NCBI RefSeq assembly: GCF_900074915.1
Contig: NZ_LT222319.1
Span: forward strand, 3,071,001 to 3,135,000
Length of the DNA: 64,000 nt
DNA from: Pseudomonas cerasi
Lineage (GTDB): Bacteria; Pseudomonadota; Gammaproteobacteria; Pseudomonadales; Pseudomonadaceae
Reading direction: 5' to 3'
A program made the position numbers and the translations under genes. The notes under the pieces are model-generated. The model saw nothing but the letters and a program-made list of their open reading frames with translations. It made no database searches and was not told the origin of the DNA. This document shows positions 20,236 through 29,853 of the stretch, one piece after another (the first letter of the stretch is position 1; the number at the start of each line of letters is the position of its first letter).

Positions 20236-20264
20236 ACCGAAGCCCCGCCGGCTTCGGTTTTTTT
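20236..20264 (+). terminator. terminator after the SCP2 gene
   Basis: 9-bp stem ACCGAAGCC / GGCTTCGGT, 5-nt loop, then seven T residues: a textbook Rho-independent terminator. Confidence 0.93.
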
Positions 20265-20416
20265 ATGCACGCACCTTTCTGTAGAACAGCGATCAGAGCT
20301 ACTGATTGCCCGGCAACACGCTAGCCTATAAAGCGCCCATGCGCTTGATCGCGGATTGAACGATCATTAGATTAGTCAATAGTTTGCGCTGACCATAATA
20401 AACACAAGGGATACGT

Positions 20417-21484
20417 ATGGCACTGACTGACCAGTCCACCGAGGTTCGCAGCGGCGAAGAACTGGACGCCTTCCGAATCGACGCGTATTTGAAGGCGCAC
20501 ATGGCGGATCTTCACGGCACGCCGGCGATCAGTCAGTTTCCGGGCGGTGCATCGAACCTGACCTATCTGCTTCAGTACCCTGAGCGGGAACTGGTACTGC
20601 GTCGTCCACCCTTCGGACACAAGGCGCGTTCGGCCCATGACATGGGCCGCGAGTACCGTATTCTCAATCAGCTCAAGGAAGCCTTTCCCTACTGTCCCGA
20701 GGCTTATCTGCACTGTACGGACGAGTCACTGATCGGCTCGGAGTTCTACGTCATGCAGCGCGTCAAAGGGGTTATCCTGCGCTCCGACCTGCCGCCGGAA
20801 CTGGCGCTGGATGCCCGACAGACCGAACAGCTGTGCAAAAACTTCATCGACAAACTGGTAGACCTGCATCGCGTCGATTATCAGGCCTGTGGCCTGGGTG
20901 ACCTCGGCAAGCCGCAAGGCTATGTGCAACGGCAGATTTCCGGCTGGTGCGAGCGCTATGAGAAAGCACTGACCCCGGACGCTCCGGCATGGGAGCAGGT
21001 CAAGCGCTGGCTGGTCGCCAAAATGCCTGCCGACTCCCCCACCTCGAGCATCGTGCACAACGACTACCGTTTCGACAATGTGATCCTCGACCCCGCCAAC
21101 CCGATGCACATCATCGGCGTGCTGGACTGGGAGCTGACCACGCTCGGCGATCCGCTCATGGACCTGGGCAACACCCTCGCCTACTGGATACAGGCCGACG
21201 ATCCGGCTCCGGTGCAACTGATGCGCCGCCAGCCGAGCAATGCGCCGGGGATGCTGACCCGCCAGGCTTTTGTCGACTATTACGCCGAGCGCGTCGGCGT
21301 GCGCATCGACAATTTCGATTTCTACTACACCTACGGCCTGTTCCGTCTGGCCGGTATCGTGCAGCAGATCTATTACCGCTTTTTCCATGGCCAGACCCAG
21401 GACAAGCGCTTTGCCCAATTCATTCACATGAACAGGCTGCTGGAGCAGATGAGCCTGGGCGTGATCGAAAAATCCAGCCTCTGA
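20417..21484 (+). CDS. APH-family phosphotransferase (ACAD10-N-like kinase)
   Basis: 355 residues. Aminoglycoside-phosphotransferase fold: QFPGGASNLTYLLQYP, a VLRRPPFG strand, the catalytic loop HNDYRFDNVIL, and the metal-binding VLDWELTTLGDPLMDLGNTLAYW. The close resemblance to the N-terminal kinase domain of ACAD10/ACAD11 suggests phosphorylation of a 4-hydroxyacyl-CoA, a step in 4-hydroxy-acid breakdown, rather than antibiotic resistance. The downstream SDR gene (27 nt away) supports this. That role is inferred from family and context. Confidence 0.88.
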   Translation: MALTDQSTEVRSGEELDAFRIDAYLKAHMADLHGTPAISQFPGGASNLTYLLQYPERELVLRRPPFGHKARSAHDMGREYRILNQLKEAFPYCPEAYLHCTDESLIGSEFYVMQRVKGVILRSDLPPELALDARQTEQLCKNFIDKLVDLHRVDYQACGLGDLGKPQGYVQRQISGWCERYEKALTPDAPAWEQVKRWLVAKMPADSPTSSIVHNDYRFDNVILDPANPMHIIGVLDWELTTLGDPLMDLGNTLAYWIQADDPAPVQLMRRQPSNAPGMLTRQAFVDYYAERVGVRIDNFDFYYTYGLFRLAGIVQQIYYRFFHGQTQDKRFAQFIHMNRLLEQMSLGVIEKSSL

Positions 21485-21511
21485 CCGCCAGCGCCAAGAC
21501 AAGGAAATGAC

Positions 21512-22279
21512 ATGTCCAGAACCCAGCTCTTCGACCTTGATGGCAAGGTTGCCTTCGTTTCAGGTGCCAGCCGAGGAATCGGTGAAGCCATTGCCCGGCT
21601 ACTGGCCCAGCACGGCGCGCACGTTATCGTCTCGAGTCGCCGAATCGAGGGTTGCCAGGCGGTAGCGGACGCCATCGTCAGCGAGGGTGGCAAGGCAACA
21701 GCCATTGCCTGCCACATCGGTGAGCTGGAACAGATAACCCATGCATTTACGCAGATTCGTCAGCAGTTCGGGCGCTTGGATGTATTGGTCAACAACGCCG
21801 CCACCAATCCGCAGTTCTGCAACGTGCTGGATACGGATCCCGGGGCCTTCCAGAAGACCGTCGACGTCAATATTCGCGGTTACTTTTTCATGTCCGTGGA
21901 AGCTGGCAAGCTGATGCGCGAAAACGGCGGCGGCAGCATCATCAACGTGGCGTCCATCAACGCGGTATCGCCGGGCGCCTATCAAGGCGTCTATTCGATG
22001 ACCAAGGCAGCCGTGGTCAACATGACCAAGGTGTTTGCCAAGGAGTGCGCTGAGTTCGGCATCCGTTGCAACGCCCTGCTTCCCGGTTTGACCGACACCA
22101 AGTTCGCATCGGCACTGGTCAAGAATGACGCGATCCTCAACATGGCACTGTCGCAGATCCCGCTGAAACGCGTTGCCGCTCCCAGCGAGATGGCCGGCGC
22201 GGTGCTTTACCTTGCCAGCGAGGCCTCCAGCTATACCACTGGCGTCGCACTGAACGTCGACGGCGGCTTTTTATCCTGA
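21512..22279 (+). CDS. short-chain dehydrogenase/reductase
   Basis: 255 residues, a classical SDR: cofactor motif SGASRGIGEAIA at ~16-27, NNAATNP, the catalytic serine in NVASINAVSPG, and YSMTKAAV giving Tyr and Lys. The ending TGVALNVDGGFLS is typical. NAD(P)(H) preference and substrate are unknown; the neighbouring APH-like kinase suggests an acyl or hydroxyacyl substrate. ATG 21512 is preceded by AAGGAAATGAC. The two genes look like a two-gene operon starting at ~20400. Confidence 0.9.
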   Translation: MSRTQLFDLDGKVAFVSGASRGIGEAIARLLAQHGAHVIVSSRRIEGCQAVADAIVSEGGKATAIACHIGELEQITHAFTQIRQQFGRLDVLVNNAATNPQFCNVLDTDPGAFQKTVDVNIRGYFFMSVEAGKLMRENGGGSIINVASINAVSPGAYQGVYSMTKAAVVNMTKVFAKECAEFGIRCNALLPGLTDTKFASALVKNDAILNMALSQIPLKRVAAPSEMAGAVLYLASEASSYTTGVALNVDGGFLS

Positions 22280-22320
22280 AGCCCCACCTGGCCTGCAGAA
22301 AAAAAGAAAATGAATTAATT

Positions 22321-22353
22321 TTCCAAAACTAAAATAATTGGAATATATTTTCC
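22321..22353. promoter_or_regulatory. candidate operator palindromes upstream of the Gfo/Idh gene
   Basis: An AT-rich stretch holds TTCCAA (22321) facing TTGGAA (22338), overlapping a second near-palindrome GGAATATATTTTCC (22340-22353), 30 nt before the start codon. The position fits repressor sites over a promoter. No regulator gene is adjacent. Confidence 0.4.
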
Positions 22354-22383
22354 GCATAACAACAATCCTTTTTGGAGAATGTC

Positions 22384-23532
22384 ATGCGGGAATCCCTTTC
22401 CACATCGCCTGCGCAACTGGGTATCGGACTGATCGGCACCGGCTTCAAGGGCCGCGCTCATGCGCTGGCGTTTGGCAACGCCAACGCTGCGCTTGACCTG
22501 CCTGCACGTATACGACTCTCCGCGCTGGCGGACGCCGACAGTGCACGCGCCGAGCGATGCGCAAGCGCCTGGGGCTTCGACCGCAGCCACGCTGACTGGC
22601 AGCAATTGATCAATGATCCGCACGTACAGATCGTGGCGATTACTACCCCCAATCACCTGCACTTCCCCATGGCCATGGCCGCCATCGCCGCAGGCAAGGC
22701 GGTGTATTGCGAAAAACCGCTGGCCGTGAATCTCACCCAGGCCGATGAAATGCGCCGCAGTGCCAAGGCTGCGGGTGTCGTCACCCAGGTTGGCTACAAC
22801 TACCAGCACAACCCGATGATCGGACTCGCCAGGGAAATGATCGAAGCCGGCGAACTGGGCGAGATCGTCAGCTTTCAGGGTGAGTTCAGCGAGGATTTCA
22901 TGGGCGATCCGGCGTCCCCCTGGTCGTGGCGCTGTGAAGCGGCGCACGCGGGCGGTGCGCTGGCAGATCTGGGCAGCCACTTGCTGGCGATGGCGCGTCA
23001 TTTGCTGGGCGACGTCGAATCAGTCTGCGCCGACTCCAGCACCGTGCACCGTGAACGCCCGGCGAACAGCGGCAGCCAACAGATGCGCGCCATTGCAGTG
23101 GACGATCAGACCCACGCGCTACTGCGCTTTGCCAGTGGTGCGCGCGGGACGTTCAGCAGCAGCTGGCTCAAACACGGCTACAAAAACCACCTGAGTTTCG
23201 AGATCAGCGGCACCAAGGGCACGCTGGCGTTCGATCAAGAGCGGCTCAACGAGCTGCACCTCTACCGCACAGGCACAGCCGGACGCGATGGTTTTCAGCG
23301 ACTGCTGGCCGGCCCTGCACAACCGGGTTACGCCGCGTTCTGCCCGGCCCCTGGTCACCAGTTGGGTTACAACGAGCTCAAGGCGCTCGAAGTACAAGCG
23401 CTCATCCAGGCCGTATGCGGTCAGCGCAGGCGTGGCCCGGACTTCGAGGAAGCGTGGCAGATCGAGCGCCTGGCGACGGCCATTCGCGTGGCCGCAGCCG
23501 AGCAGCGCTGGGTCGCGCTCGCCGACATCTGA
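22384..23532 (+). CDS. Gfo/Idh/MocA-family oxidoreductase
   Basis: 382 residues from ATG 22384 with TTTGGAGA upstream. The Rossmann start GLIGTGFKGRAHALAFGNAN binds NAD(P), and CEKPLAVNLTQADEM carries the EKP signature of the family; QVGYNYQHNPMIGLA and the C-terminal half match the typical catalytic domain. Members oxidise or reduce sugars and inositols. The exact substrate is unknown, and no inositol or sugar transport genes lie next to it. Palindromes right upstream suggest its own regulation. Confidence 0.87.
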   Translation: MRESLSTSPAQLGIGLIGTGFKGRAHALAFGNANAALDLPARIRLSALADADSARAERCASAWGFDRSHADWQQLINDPHVQIVAITTPNHLHFPMAMAAIAAGKAVYCEKPLAVNLTQADEMRRSAKAAGVVTQVGYNYQHNPMIGLAREMIEAGELGEIVSFQGEFSEDFMGDPASPWSWRCEAAHAGGALADLGSHLLAMARHLLGDVESVCADSSTVHRERPANSGSQQMRAIAVDDQTHALLRFASGARGTFSSSWLKHGYKNHLSFEISGTKGTLAFDQERLNELHLYRTGTAGRDGFQRLLAGPAQPGYAAFCPAPGHQLGYNELKALEVQALIQAVCGQRRRGPDFEEAWQIERLATAIRVAAAEQRWVALADI

Positions 23533-23623
23533 CTTCCTGCAAGCGTTGCACAAGGGGTAGAATGCGCCACGTTCGGGCAGCCATTCTGCCCCCTTGCCGT
23601 CCTCGCCATAAGCCCCTGCCACC

Positions 23624-24403
23624 ATGCCCTTTGAACTCAGCGTCGACCTGACCACCCTCGCCATTCTTGCCGTGGTTGCTTTCATAGCGGGATTCATAGA
23701 CGCCATCGCCGGTGGCGGCGGACTGCTGACCACCCCGGCGCTGATGACCGCCGGCCTGCCGCCGCATCTGGTGCTGGGCACCAACAAGCTCAGTTCGACC
23801 TTTGGTTCAGCGACGGCCAGCTTCACCTTCTACCGTCGCAAACTGTTCGATCCGCGCCAATGGCTGCATGCCGTGGTCGGCACTGCGATCGGTGCCGCGC
23901 TAGGCGCTGTGATTGCCCATTACCTGCCAGCCGAATGGCTGAACCAGATGTTGCCGGTGATCGTGTTCGGTTGCGGACTGTATTTGTTGTTTGGCGGCAC
24001 GCCCAAGGCCCCTCTGGACAGCAACGCACCGATCAAAAGGAAATGGCAGCTTCCCCAGGGAGTGAGCCTGGGTTTCTACGACGGTGTTGCCGGACCGGGT
24101 ACCGGCGCGTTCTGGACAGTCAGCACCCTGCTGCTCTACCCGGTTGATCTGGTCAAGGCCAGCGGCGTGGCGCGCAGCATGAACTTCGTCAGCAATGCCG
24201 TGGCGCTCTCGGTATTCATGTTTTCCGGCCAGGTGGATTACATCATCGGCCTGAGCATGGGCCTTGCGGTGATGCTCGGTGCCTACTTCGGTGCAGGCAC
24301 CGCGATCAAGGGCGGTGCCAAATTCATCCGCCCGGTGTTCATCACCGTGGTTCTGGGCCTGACCGTGCGCCTAGCCTGGCAACACTGGTTCGGGGGCGCC
24401 TGA
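23624..24403 (+). CDS. TSUP (TauE/SafE) family permease
   Basis: 259 residues, about eight hydrophobic segments. [15 protein letters not shown] and a repeated [15 protein letters not shown] give the two halves with their Gly/Pro-rich loops characteristic of the family, which exports or imports small organic sulfur compounds and organic acids. Substrate unknown. Its last 33 nt overlap the 3' end of nudC on the other strand, so the two genes converge without a terminator. Confidence 0.9.
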   Translation: MPFELSVDLTTLAILAVVAFIAGFIDAIAGGGGLLTTPALMTAGLPPHLVLGTNKLSSTFGSATASFTFYRRKLFDPRQWLHAVVGTAIGAALGAVIAHYLPAEWLNQMLPVIVFGCGLYLLFGGTPKAPLDSNAPIKRKWQLPQGVSLGFYDGVAGPGTGAFWTVSTLLLYPVDLVKASGVARSMNFVSNAVALSVFMFSGQVDYIIGLSMGLAVMLGAYFGAGTAIKGGAKFIRPVFITVVLGLTVRLAWQHWFGGA

Positions 24404-25207
24404 GCGCTCGGCCAGATACGCCTCGATCAGGTAGCGGGCAATCGACCGATTGGCCGGCAACGGCGGCAGGTCATCGACATGAAACCAGCATGCGTCTTCA
24501 ATCTCTTCTGCCTGGGGCACGATTTCACCGCTTTCGTATTCGGCATGGAACCCGAGCATCATCGAGTGCGGGAACGGCCAGCACTGGCTGCCGCGGTACT
24601 TCAGGTTCTTGATGCGCACCTGCACCTCTTCCATCACCTCGCGATGCACGCAGTCTTCGGCAGATTCACCCGGCTCCACGAACCCGGCCAGTGCGCTGTA
24701 CATACCGGTGACGAACCGCGGTGAGCGCGCCAGCAGGATTTCATCGCCGCGGGTGACCAGCACAATCATGCTGGGCGAAATACGCGGGTACAGCCGCAGG
24801 TTGTCATGCTCGCAGAACATCGCACGTTCGCCGCGAATCTGCACCGTCGCACGACCGCAGGCACCGCAGAAACGGTGTTCCCTGGCCCATGTGCTGACTT
24901 GCGCGGCGTAGCCGAGCATCTGGAAAACAGCGAAGTCGCCTTCCAGCATGAATTGACGCAAGCCTTGCCAGGCGCAGCCCTCGACGGCAACCGAGCGTTC
25001 GAGCACCAGAAGGTAGACAGGCTCACCCTCGAAATAGCCTATGCCGTGCTCGCTCTGCACCGGCAGGTCCAGCCCGTTCAGCCAGCCTCTGGGGAACATC
25101 ACCCCATTGGCATCCAGCAAAAAACCCTGATCACCCTGAACCACAGCCAAACCGCCAGGGGCCTCGACATCCAGAACTGCAGTTGTCCAACGCTCCGGGC
25201 GCGACAT
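24371..25207 (-). CDS. nudC: NADH pyrophosphatase / RNA deNADding Nudix hydrolase
   Basis: 278 residues. N-terminal domain, then a zinc ribbon ([11 protein letters not shown] ... MFCEHDNL), the Nudix box [22 protein letters not shown], and the NudC-specific motif, read here as SQCWPFPHS. NudC splits NAD(H) to NMN(H) and AMP and removes 5'-NAD caps from RNA. Two departures from the E. coli type by eye: the fourth zinc ligand Cys is Asp (EHD for SHC), and the first Pro of SQPWPFPxS is Cys. Start ATG 25207 with AGGAGT upstream (AAGGAGTTTCTAATG). Confidence 0.92.
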   Translation of the reverse strand: MSRPERWTTAVLDVEAPGGLAVVQGDQGFLLDANGVMFPRGWLNGLDLPVQSEHGIGYFEGEPVYLLVLERSVAVEGCAWQGLRQFMLEGDFAVFQMLGYAAQVSTWAREHRFCGACGRATVQIRGERAMFCEHDNLRLYPRISPSMIVLVTRGDEILLARSPRFVTGMYSALAGFVEPGESAEDCVHREVMEEVQVRIKNLKYRGSQCWPFPHSMMLGFHAEYESGEIVPQAEEIEDACWFHVDDLPPLPANRSIARYLIEAYLAERSGAPEPVLPG

Positions 25208-25245
25208 TAGAAACTCCTTCGCTCAGAATCGAGCCTTGTCATGTA

Positions 25246-26058
25246 TCAATTATCGAAGACCGGCTTCTGCTTGCTCATCTGCGCAGCCATCGCCAGCTTC
25301 AGGTCAGGTGATTGCAGCATGGCTGCGTTCCAGATGGCAACGTGTTCGAGGCCGTCTTCCACTCTGTGATCGCGCATGTAGCTGATCATTTGCTTGGTGC
25401 CTTCGATGGCGATGGGCGATTTGCCGGCTATTTCCCGAGCCACCGCCAGAACACCCTGCAAAAGACCTTCAGTGTCCTCGAAGGTGCGATTGACCAACCC
25501 GATCCGTTGCGCCTCTTCAGCGCCGACGCTACGCCCGGTGTAGGCCAGTTCGCGCAGCACACCATCACCGATGATCCTCGGCAGGCGTTGCAGCGTGCCG
25601 ACATCGGCGGCCATGCCCATGTCGATCTCGCGAATGGCGAACTGCGCGTCAGCCGCCGCATATCGCATGTCACACGCAGAAATCAGGTCGATGGCACCGC
25701 CCAGGCAGTAGCCTTGAATGGCGGCGAGAACCGGTTTGCGGCAATTGTCCACGGCCGTGAACGAGGCTTGCATGTCGCGGATCTTGCGCCGCAACAGACG
25801 TGCATTGCGCCCTGCGTCCTTACCCAACTGGCTGGCGACCGAAGCCAGCAATGCCAGGTCGATGCCGGACGAAAAGTGCTTGCCTGCACCGCTGAGCACC
25901 ACAACGCGCACCTCGTCGGTACGCTCTATCCAGTCGAAGATGTCGATTATCTCCGTCCAGAACGACTCGTTCATCGCGTTGAGTTTTTCAGGCCGGTTGA
26001 TTTGTACGTGAGCAACGCTGTCGCCCAGCTCGACCCGGAAACTTTGATAATCGGTCAC
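25246..26058 (-). CDS. crotonase-family enoyl-CoA hydratase/isomerase
   Basis: 270 residues from GTG 26058, placed behind GAGGG; the upstream in-frame TTG (26073) overlaps that ribosome site. Oxyanion-hole segments HFSSGIDLALL and GYCLGGAIDLISACDMR are present, and the active-site helix reads REIDMGMAADVGTLQRLP. An Asp in this last position is usual in delta3,5-delta2,4-dienoyl-CoA isomerases, so that activity is the best guess. Monocistronic, divergent from the kaiC-like gene with 220 nt between. Confidence 0.86.
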   Translation of the reverse strand: MTDYQSFRVELGDSVAHVQINRPEKLNAMNESFWTEIIDIFDWIERTDEVRVVVLSGAGKHFSSGIDLALLASVASQLGKDAGRNARLLRRKIRDMQASFTAVDNCRKPVLAAIQGYCLGGAIDLISACDMRYAAADAQFAIREIDMGMAADVGTLQRLPRIIGDGVLRELAYTGRSVGAEEAQRIGLVNRTFEDTEGLLQGVLAVAREIAGKSPIAIEGTKQMISYMRDHRVEDGLEHVAIWNAAMLQSPDLKLAMAAQMSKQKPVFDN

Positions 26059-26188
26059 GACGTGATCCCTCAAGCAGGTGGGTGTTCAGGCGCAGGACTA
26101 TAACAACTGCAACAGACACATCGTAACCGGACTGAAGTGACATTTGCAGGACCCGAAAACTACCCGCCCGGCTATATTGGATATGGAC

Positions 26189-26210
26189 GTTCCCCTCAAA
26201 TAGGGGGAAC
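26189..26210. repeat. short inverted repeat upstream of the kaiC-like gene
   Basis: GTTCCCC and GGGGAAC separated by 8 nt, in the divergent space between the crotonase and kaiC-like genes. It could be an operator or a weak hairpin; it has no T tract. Confidence 0.4.
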
Positions 26211-26278
26211 GGTCGCAGTACCTGACGGTCCAGTAATGAGGCATTAACAAAACCTGTACGGTTATCAGAGGGCGATAC

Positions 26279-27763
26279 TTGAATACGTCAAAAGCGGCAA
26301 CCGGCATTGAAGGCCTGGATGACATCCTTGCAGGAGGTCTTTCACGCAGTCATGTGTTTCTCCTTGAGGGAGAACCCGGAACCGGCAAGACAACCGTGGC
26401 GCTGCATTTTCTGCAGGCCGGGGCGGCAGCGGGCGAAATCTCGTTGTATATCACTTTGTCCGAGACTGAAAGCGAGTTGCGCTCGGGTGCAGCCTCGCAC
26501 GGATGGCAGCTCGACGAACATATCAATATCTTTGAACTGACACCGCCTGAAAGCCTGCTCGATGCGGATCATCATCAAAGCCTGCTCTACTCCTCTGACC
26601 TGGAGCTGGGTGAGGCGACGCGGCAGATATTCGAGGTGGTCGAGCGTGTCAAACCTACTCGCGTCGTCATCGACAGCCTCTCGGAAATCCGTCTTCTGGC
26701 GCAGAGTTCGTTGCGCTACAGGCGCCAGATTCTGGCCATCAAGCATTACTTCACCCGCTACAACGCGACAGTGCTGCTGCTCGATGACCTGACCACCGAG
26801 GCACTCGACAAGACCGTGCACAGCGTTGCCCACGGGGTGATTCGCCTTGAGGCACTGACACCTACTTACGGTGCCGAGCGCAGGCGTCTCAAAATCGTCA
26901 AGTACCGCGGCCAGAAGTATCGCGGTGGTTTTCACGACTTCACCATTGCCGAGAATGGCATACACGTCTTTCCTCGCCTGGTAGCCGCCGAACACCGTTC
27001 CAACTACTCGCGCACTCAATTGAGCAGCGGAATCCAGGAGCTGGATAACCTGCTCGGAGGCGGCATCGAAGGTGGCTCCAGCACCCTGATTCTTGGCCCG
27101 GCCGGGACCGGGAAATCGCTCATCTCGCTGGTTTTCGCCGTGCAGGCGGTCGCACGCGGCGAGCGCGTCGGTCTGTTCATATTCGATGAGGAAATGGGCC
27201 TGCTGTTCGAGCGCATGCTCAAGCTGGGGATCGACCTGCGTGCACTGCAGGAAACCGGCAATCTGGTGGTCGAGCAGATCGACGCCGCAGAGCTGTCCCC
27301 TGGCGAGTTCGCACACCGTGTGCGGCGTGCAGTCGATAAAAAGCAGATAAAGACCGTTGTCATCGACAGTATCAACGGTTACCAGGCTGCAATGCCTGAA
27401 GAAAGCGCGCTGGTTCTGCACATGCACGAGCTGCTGCTCTACCTCAATCGCCAGGGCGCCTCGACCTTCATGACCGTTGCGCAGCACGGACTGGTCGGCG
27501 ATATGCGCTCGCCAGTAGACATCACCTACCTTGCCGACAGTGTGATTCTGTTGCGTTACTTTGAAGCATTGGGTCAGGTACGCCGTGCGATATCGGTCAT
27601 CAAGAAACGCACCGGCACTCACGAGTCCACAATCCGTGAGTACCGCATCAGTTCCAGCGGATTGAAAATAGGCGAACCGCTGGAGGCCTTTCAGGGTGTA
27701 CTGCGCGGTGTGCCGTCGTACATGGGCGACAAGAAACCGCTGCTTGAGGATGACGACCTGTGA
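26279..27763 (+). CDS. KaiC-like double-domain RecA-superfamily ATPase
   Basis: 494 residues from a TTG at 26279 with AGAGGG upstream; homology starts directly (ATGIEGLDDILAGGLSRSH). Two KaiC modules. Module I has Walker A GEPGTGKTT at ~31-39 but LSETESEL where clock KaiC has a catalytic Glu pair. Module II has GPAGTGKSL at ~273-280 and an intact EE pair in IFDEEMG (E304, E305). At the place of the cyanobacterial Ser431/Thr432 phosphosites, eye alignment gives T416/Y417 in DITYLADSV. No kaiA or kaiB is in the window. The stop overlaps the downstream hybrid kinase start by 4 nt, so kinase and ATPase are made together and probably signal together. Confidence 0.9.
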   Translation: MNTSKAATGIEGLDDILAGGLSRSHVFLLEGEPGTGKTTVALHFLQAGAAAGEISLYITLSETESELRSGAASHGWQLDEHINIFELTPPESLLDADHHQSLLYSSDLELGEATRQIFEVVERVKPTRVVIDSLSEIRLLAQSSLRYRRQILAIKHYFTRYNATVLLLDDLTTEALDKTVHSVAHGVIRLEALTPTYGAERRRLKIVKYRGQKYRGGFHDFTIAENGIHVFPRLVAAEHRSNYSRTQLSSGIQELDNLLGGGIEGGSSTLILGPAGTGKSLISLVFAVQAVARGERVGLFIFDEEMGLLFERMLKLGIDLRALQETGNLVVEQIDAAELSPGEFAHRVRRAVDKKQIKTVVIDSINGYQAAMPEESALVLHMHELLLYLNRQGASTFMTVAQHGLVGDMRSPVDITYLADSVILLRYFEALGQVRRAISVIKKRTGTHESTIREYRISSSGLKIGEPLEAFQGVLRGVPSYMGDKKPLLEDDDL

Positions 27764-29784
27764 GTACCCCAGGTCTGTTATCAGAGCGCGCGATCATTCT
27801 CGCCCCACGCGGGCGGGATAGTCAGATCGCCATGCGTATTCTCGACGAAGCAGGTTACCCCGCTACGATCGCCTGTGGCGTGCCCGAACTGGTCAGAGAG
27901 CTGGGGGCCGGTGCCGGTCTGGCGATCATCGCCGACGAGGCACTGCGCAACACTGATATGACCCCATTGCTGGAGCTGCTTGGCCGTCAGCCGCCCTGGT
28001 CGGACTTGCCTATCGTCTTGCTGACCCACGGACCTGATCACAACCCCTCTGCGCGCATGGGTAATCTATTGGGCAACGTGACCTTTCTCGAACGCCCTTT
28101 CCATCCGGTGACGTTGGTGAGTCTTGTGATGACAGCGGTGCGCGGCCGTAGACGCCAGTATGAAGCTCGCGCGCGCATGGAGGATCTGCACGAAAGTGAA
28201 GGCCGCCTGCAGAATGCCCTGAAGGCCGGCAGGCTGGGCTCATGGGTTCTGGAAGCCGAATATCTCAAACTGACCTGTTCGGACATCACCAAAAGTCACT
28301 ACGGCCGCGACGAGCAGAACACCTTCGGTTACGACGACTGGCTGGCCGCCGTTTATTTCGAAGACCAGCCCCGAATGCAATCGGCGTTGCAGCGCAGCCT
28401 GGACACCGGTGTCGATCTGATCATCGAATACCGGAATATCTGGCCGGACGGCTCACTCAACTGGGTGGATGTGCGCGCCCGTGCCACGCGCGGCAAGAAC
28501 GGCCTGGTCGGCTCACTGGCGGGCGTGACATCCGACATCACCGAGCGCAAGCAGGCCGAGTCGCAATTGCGCCGCCTCAATGAAACGCTCGAGCAACAGG
28601 TTGAAGAGCGAACCTCGCAGCTACGTCACAAAGAGGAAATTCTGCGCCAGTCACAGAAAATGGAGGCAGTCGGCCAGTTGACCGGCGGGATTGCCCATGA
28701 CTTCAACAACATGCTGACAGGGATCATCGGCAGCCTCGAGTTGATAAGACGCCGGCTGGCGCGCGGGCGTGTCGAGGACCTGAACGGCCTGATCGATCTG
28801 GGGGTCACCTCGGCAAACCGCGCCGCCGCCCTGACCCATCGTCTGCTGGCCTTCTCACGGCGTCAGTCGCTGGACTCCAAGCCGGTCGAAATGAATCATC
28901 TGGTCAACGCCATGGATGAACTGCTACAACGCAGCGTTAACGAGAGCATTCATTTGCAGTTGCGCCTGGCACACGATCTGTGGACCGCAGAGGCCGACCC
29001 CAATCAGTTGGAGAGTGCCCTGCTCAATCTGGTACTCAACGCCCGCGATGCCATGCCTGACGGCGGCACGCTGGTGGTCGAGACGTTCAACCAGCAACTG
29101 GACAGATCCTTCACCAATGCCCATGAGAACCTGCTGCCGGGTGACTATGTCGTACTGAGCGTCAGCGACAATGGCTGTGGCATGCCAGAAACCGTCATCA
29201 GTCGAGCGTTCGACCCGTTCTTCACCACCAAACCCATCGGCCAGGGCACGGGGCTGGGTCTTTCGATGATCTACGGCTTCAGCAAGCAATCGCATGGCCA
29301 CGTCCTGATCAAGAGCGAAGTCGGCGTCGGCACTACCGTACAACTGTTTCTGCCGCGCTTTCAGGGGCTGGCGGATGAGGCCGAGCAAAGCTTCCAGAGC
29401 AATGCCGTTTACGCCGAGAACGGCGAGACGGTACTGATCGTTGAGGACGACCCTGCCGTGCGCGCGCTGGTCAGTGAAGTGCTTGGCGAGCTGGGCTACA
29501 CCTTTATCGAGACTGGCGAGGCAGCGGACGCAGTACCTATACTGGAATCCGGACGGCGTATCGATCTATTGATCAGCGATGTAGGCCTGCCAGGCATGAA
29601 CGGCAGGCAACTGGCGGAAATCGCGAGGCAACTGCGGCCGGAACTCAAGGTGTTGTTCATCACCGGTTATGCAGAACATGCGGCGGTGCGCGGGGGCTTT
29701 CTGGACACAGGAATGCAATTGATCACCAAACCCTTTGCGTTCGATCACCTGACGTCAAAAGTACGGGAAATGATAGAAGCCTGA
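27760..29784 (+). CDS. hybrid sensor histidine kinase coupled to KaiC-like ATPase
   Basis: 674 residues from GTG 27760 (GTGA overlap with the ATPase stop). Order: a receiver-like N-terminal domain (1-~125) whose strands are recognisable but with AIIADEAL where a receiver has its phospho-Asp; a PAS/PAC module (~150-275, ending [15 protein letters not shown]); a short coiled coil; a HisKA domain with [10 protein letters not shown] (His ~312); HATPase with [18 protein letters not shown] and [10 protein letters not shown]; and a C-terminal receiver (~557-670) with acceptor Asp in [13 protein letters not shown] and Lys in TKPF. No membrane segment: a soluble kinase, sensing through PAS or through the ATPase. 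The HDFNN H-box belongs to the HWE-like/HisKA_4-like broad group seen in orphan hybrid kinases. Confidence 0.9.
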   Translation: MSTPGLLSERAIILAPRGRDSQIAMRILDEAGYPATIACGVPELVRELGAGAGLAIIADEALRNTDMTPLLELLGRQPPWSDLPIVLLTHGPDHNPSARMGNLLGNVTFLERPFHPVTLVSLVMTAVRGRRRQYEARARMEDLHESEGRLQNALKAGRLGSWVLEAEYLKLTCSDITKSHYGRDEQNTFGYDDWLAAVYFEDQPRMQSALQRSLDTGVDLIIEYRNIWPDGSLNWVDVRARATRGKNGLVGSLAGVTSDITERKQAESQLRRLNETLEQQVEERTSQLRHKEEILRQSQKMEAVGQLTGGIAHDFNNMLTGIIGSLELIRRRLARGRVEDLNGLIDLGVTSANRAAALTHRLLAFSRRQSLDSKPVEMNHLVNAMDELLQRSVNESIHLQLRLAHDLWTAEADPNQLESALLNLVLNARDAMPDGGTLVVETFNQQLDRSFTNAHENLLPGDYVVLSVSDNGCGMPETVISRAFDPFFTTKPIGQGTGLGLSMIYGFSKQSHGHVLIKSEVGVGTTVQLFLPRFQGLADEAEQSFQSNAVYAENGETVLIVEDDPAVRALVSEVLGELGYTFIETGEAADAVPILESGRRIDLLISDVGLPGMNGRQLAEIARQLRPELKVLFITGYAEHAAVRGGFLDTGMQLITKPFAFDHLTSKVREMIEA

Positions 29785-29853
29785 GCAAGACTCAGGCTTC
29801 AGGCAGCGCAGATTTATCAGATTGCCCGCTCACTCGTCGGGCAGGCAGGCCGC

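Noticed and set aside
20417..21484. Aminoglycoside resistance kinase
   Set aside because: The sequence fits the ACAD10-type acyl branch, and the gene is coupled to an SDR next to an SCP2 gene.
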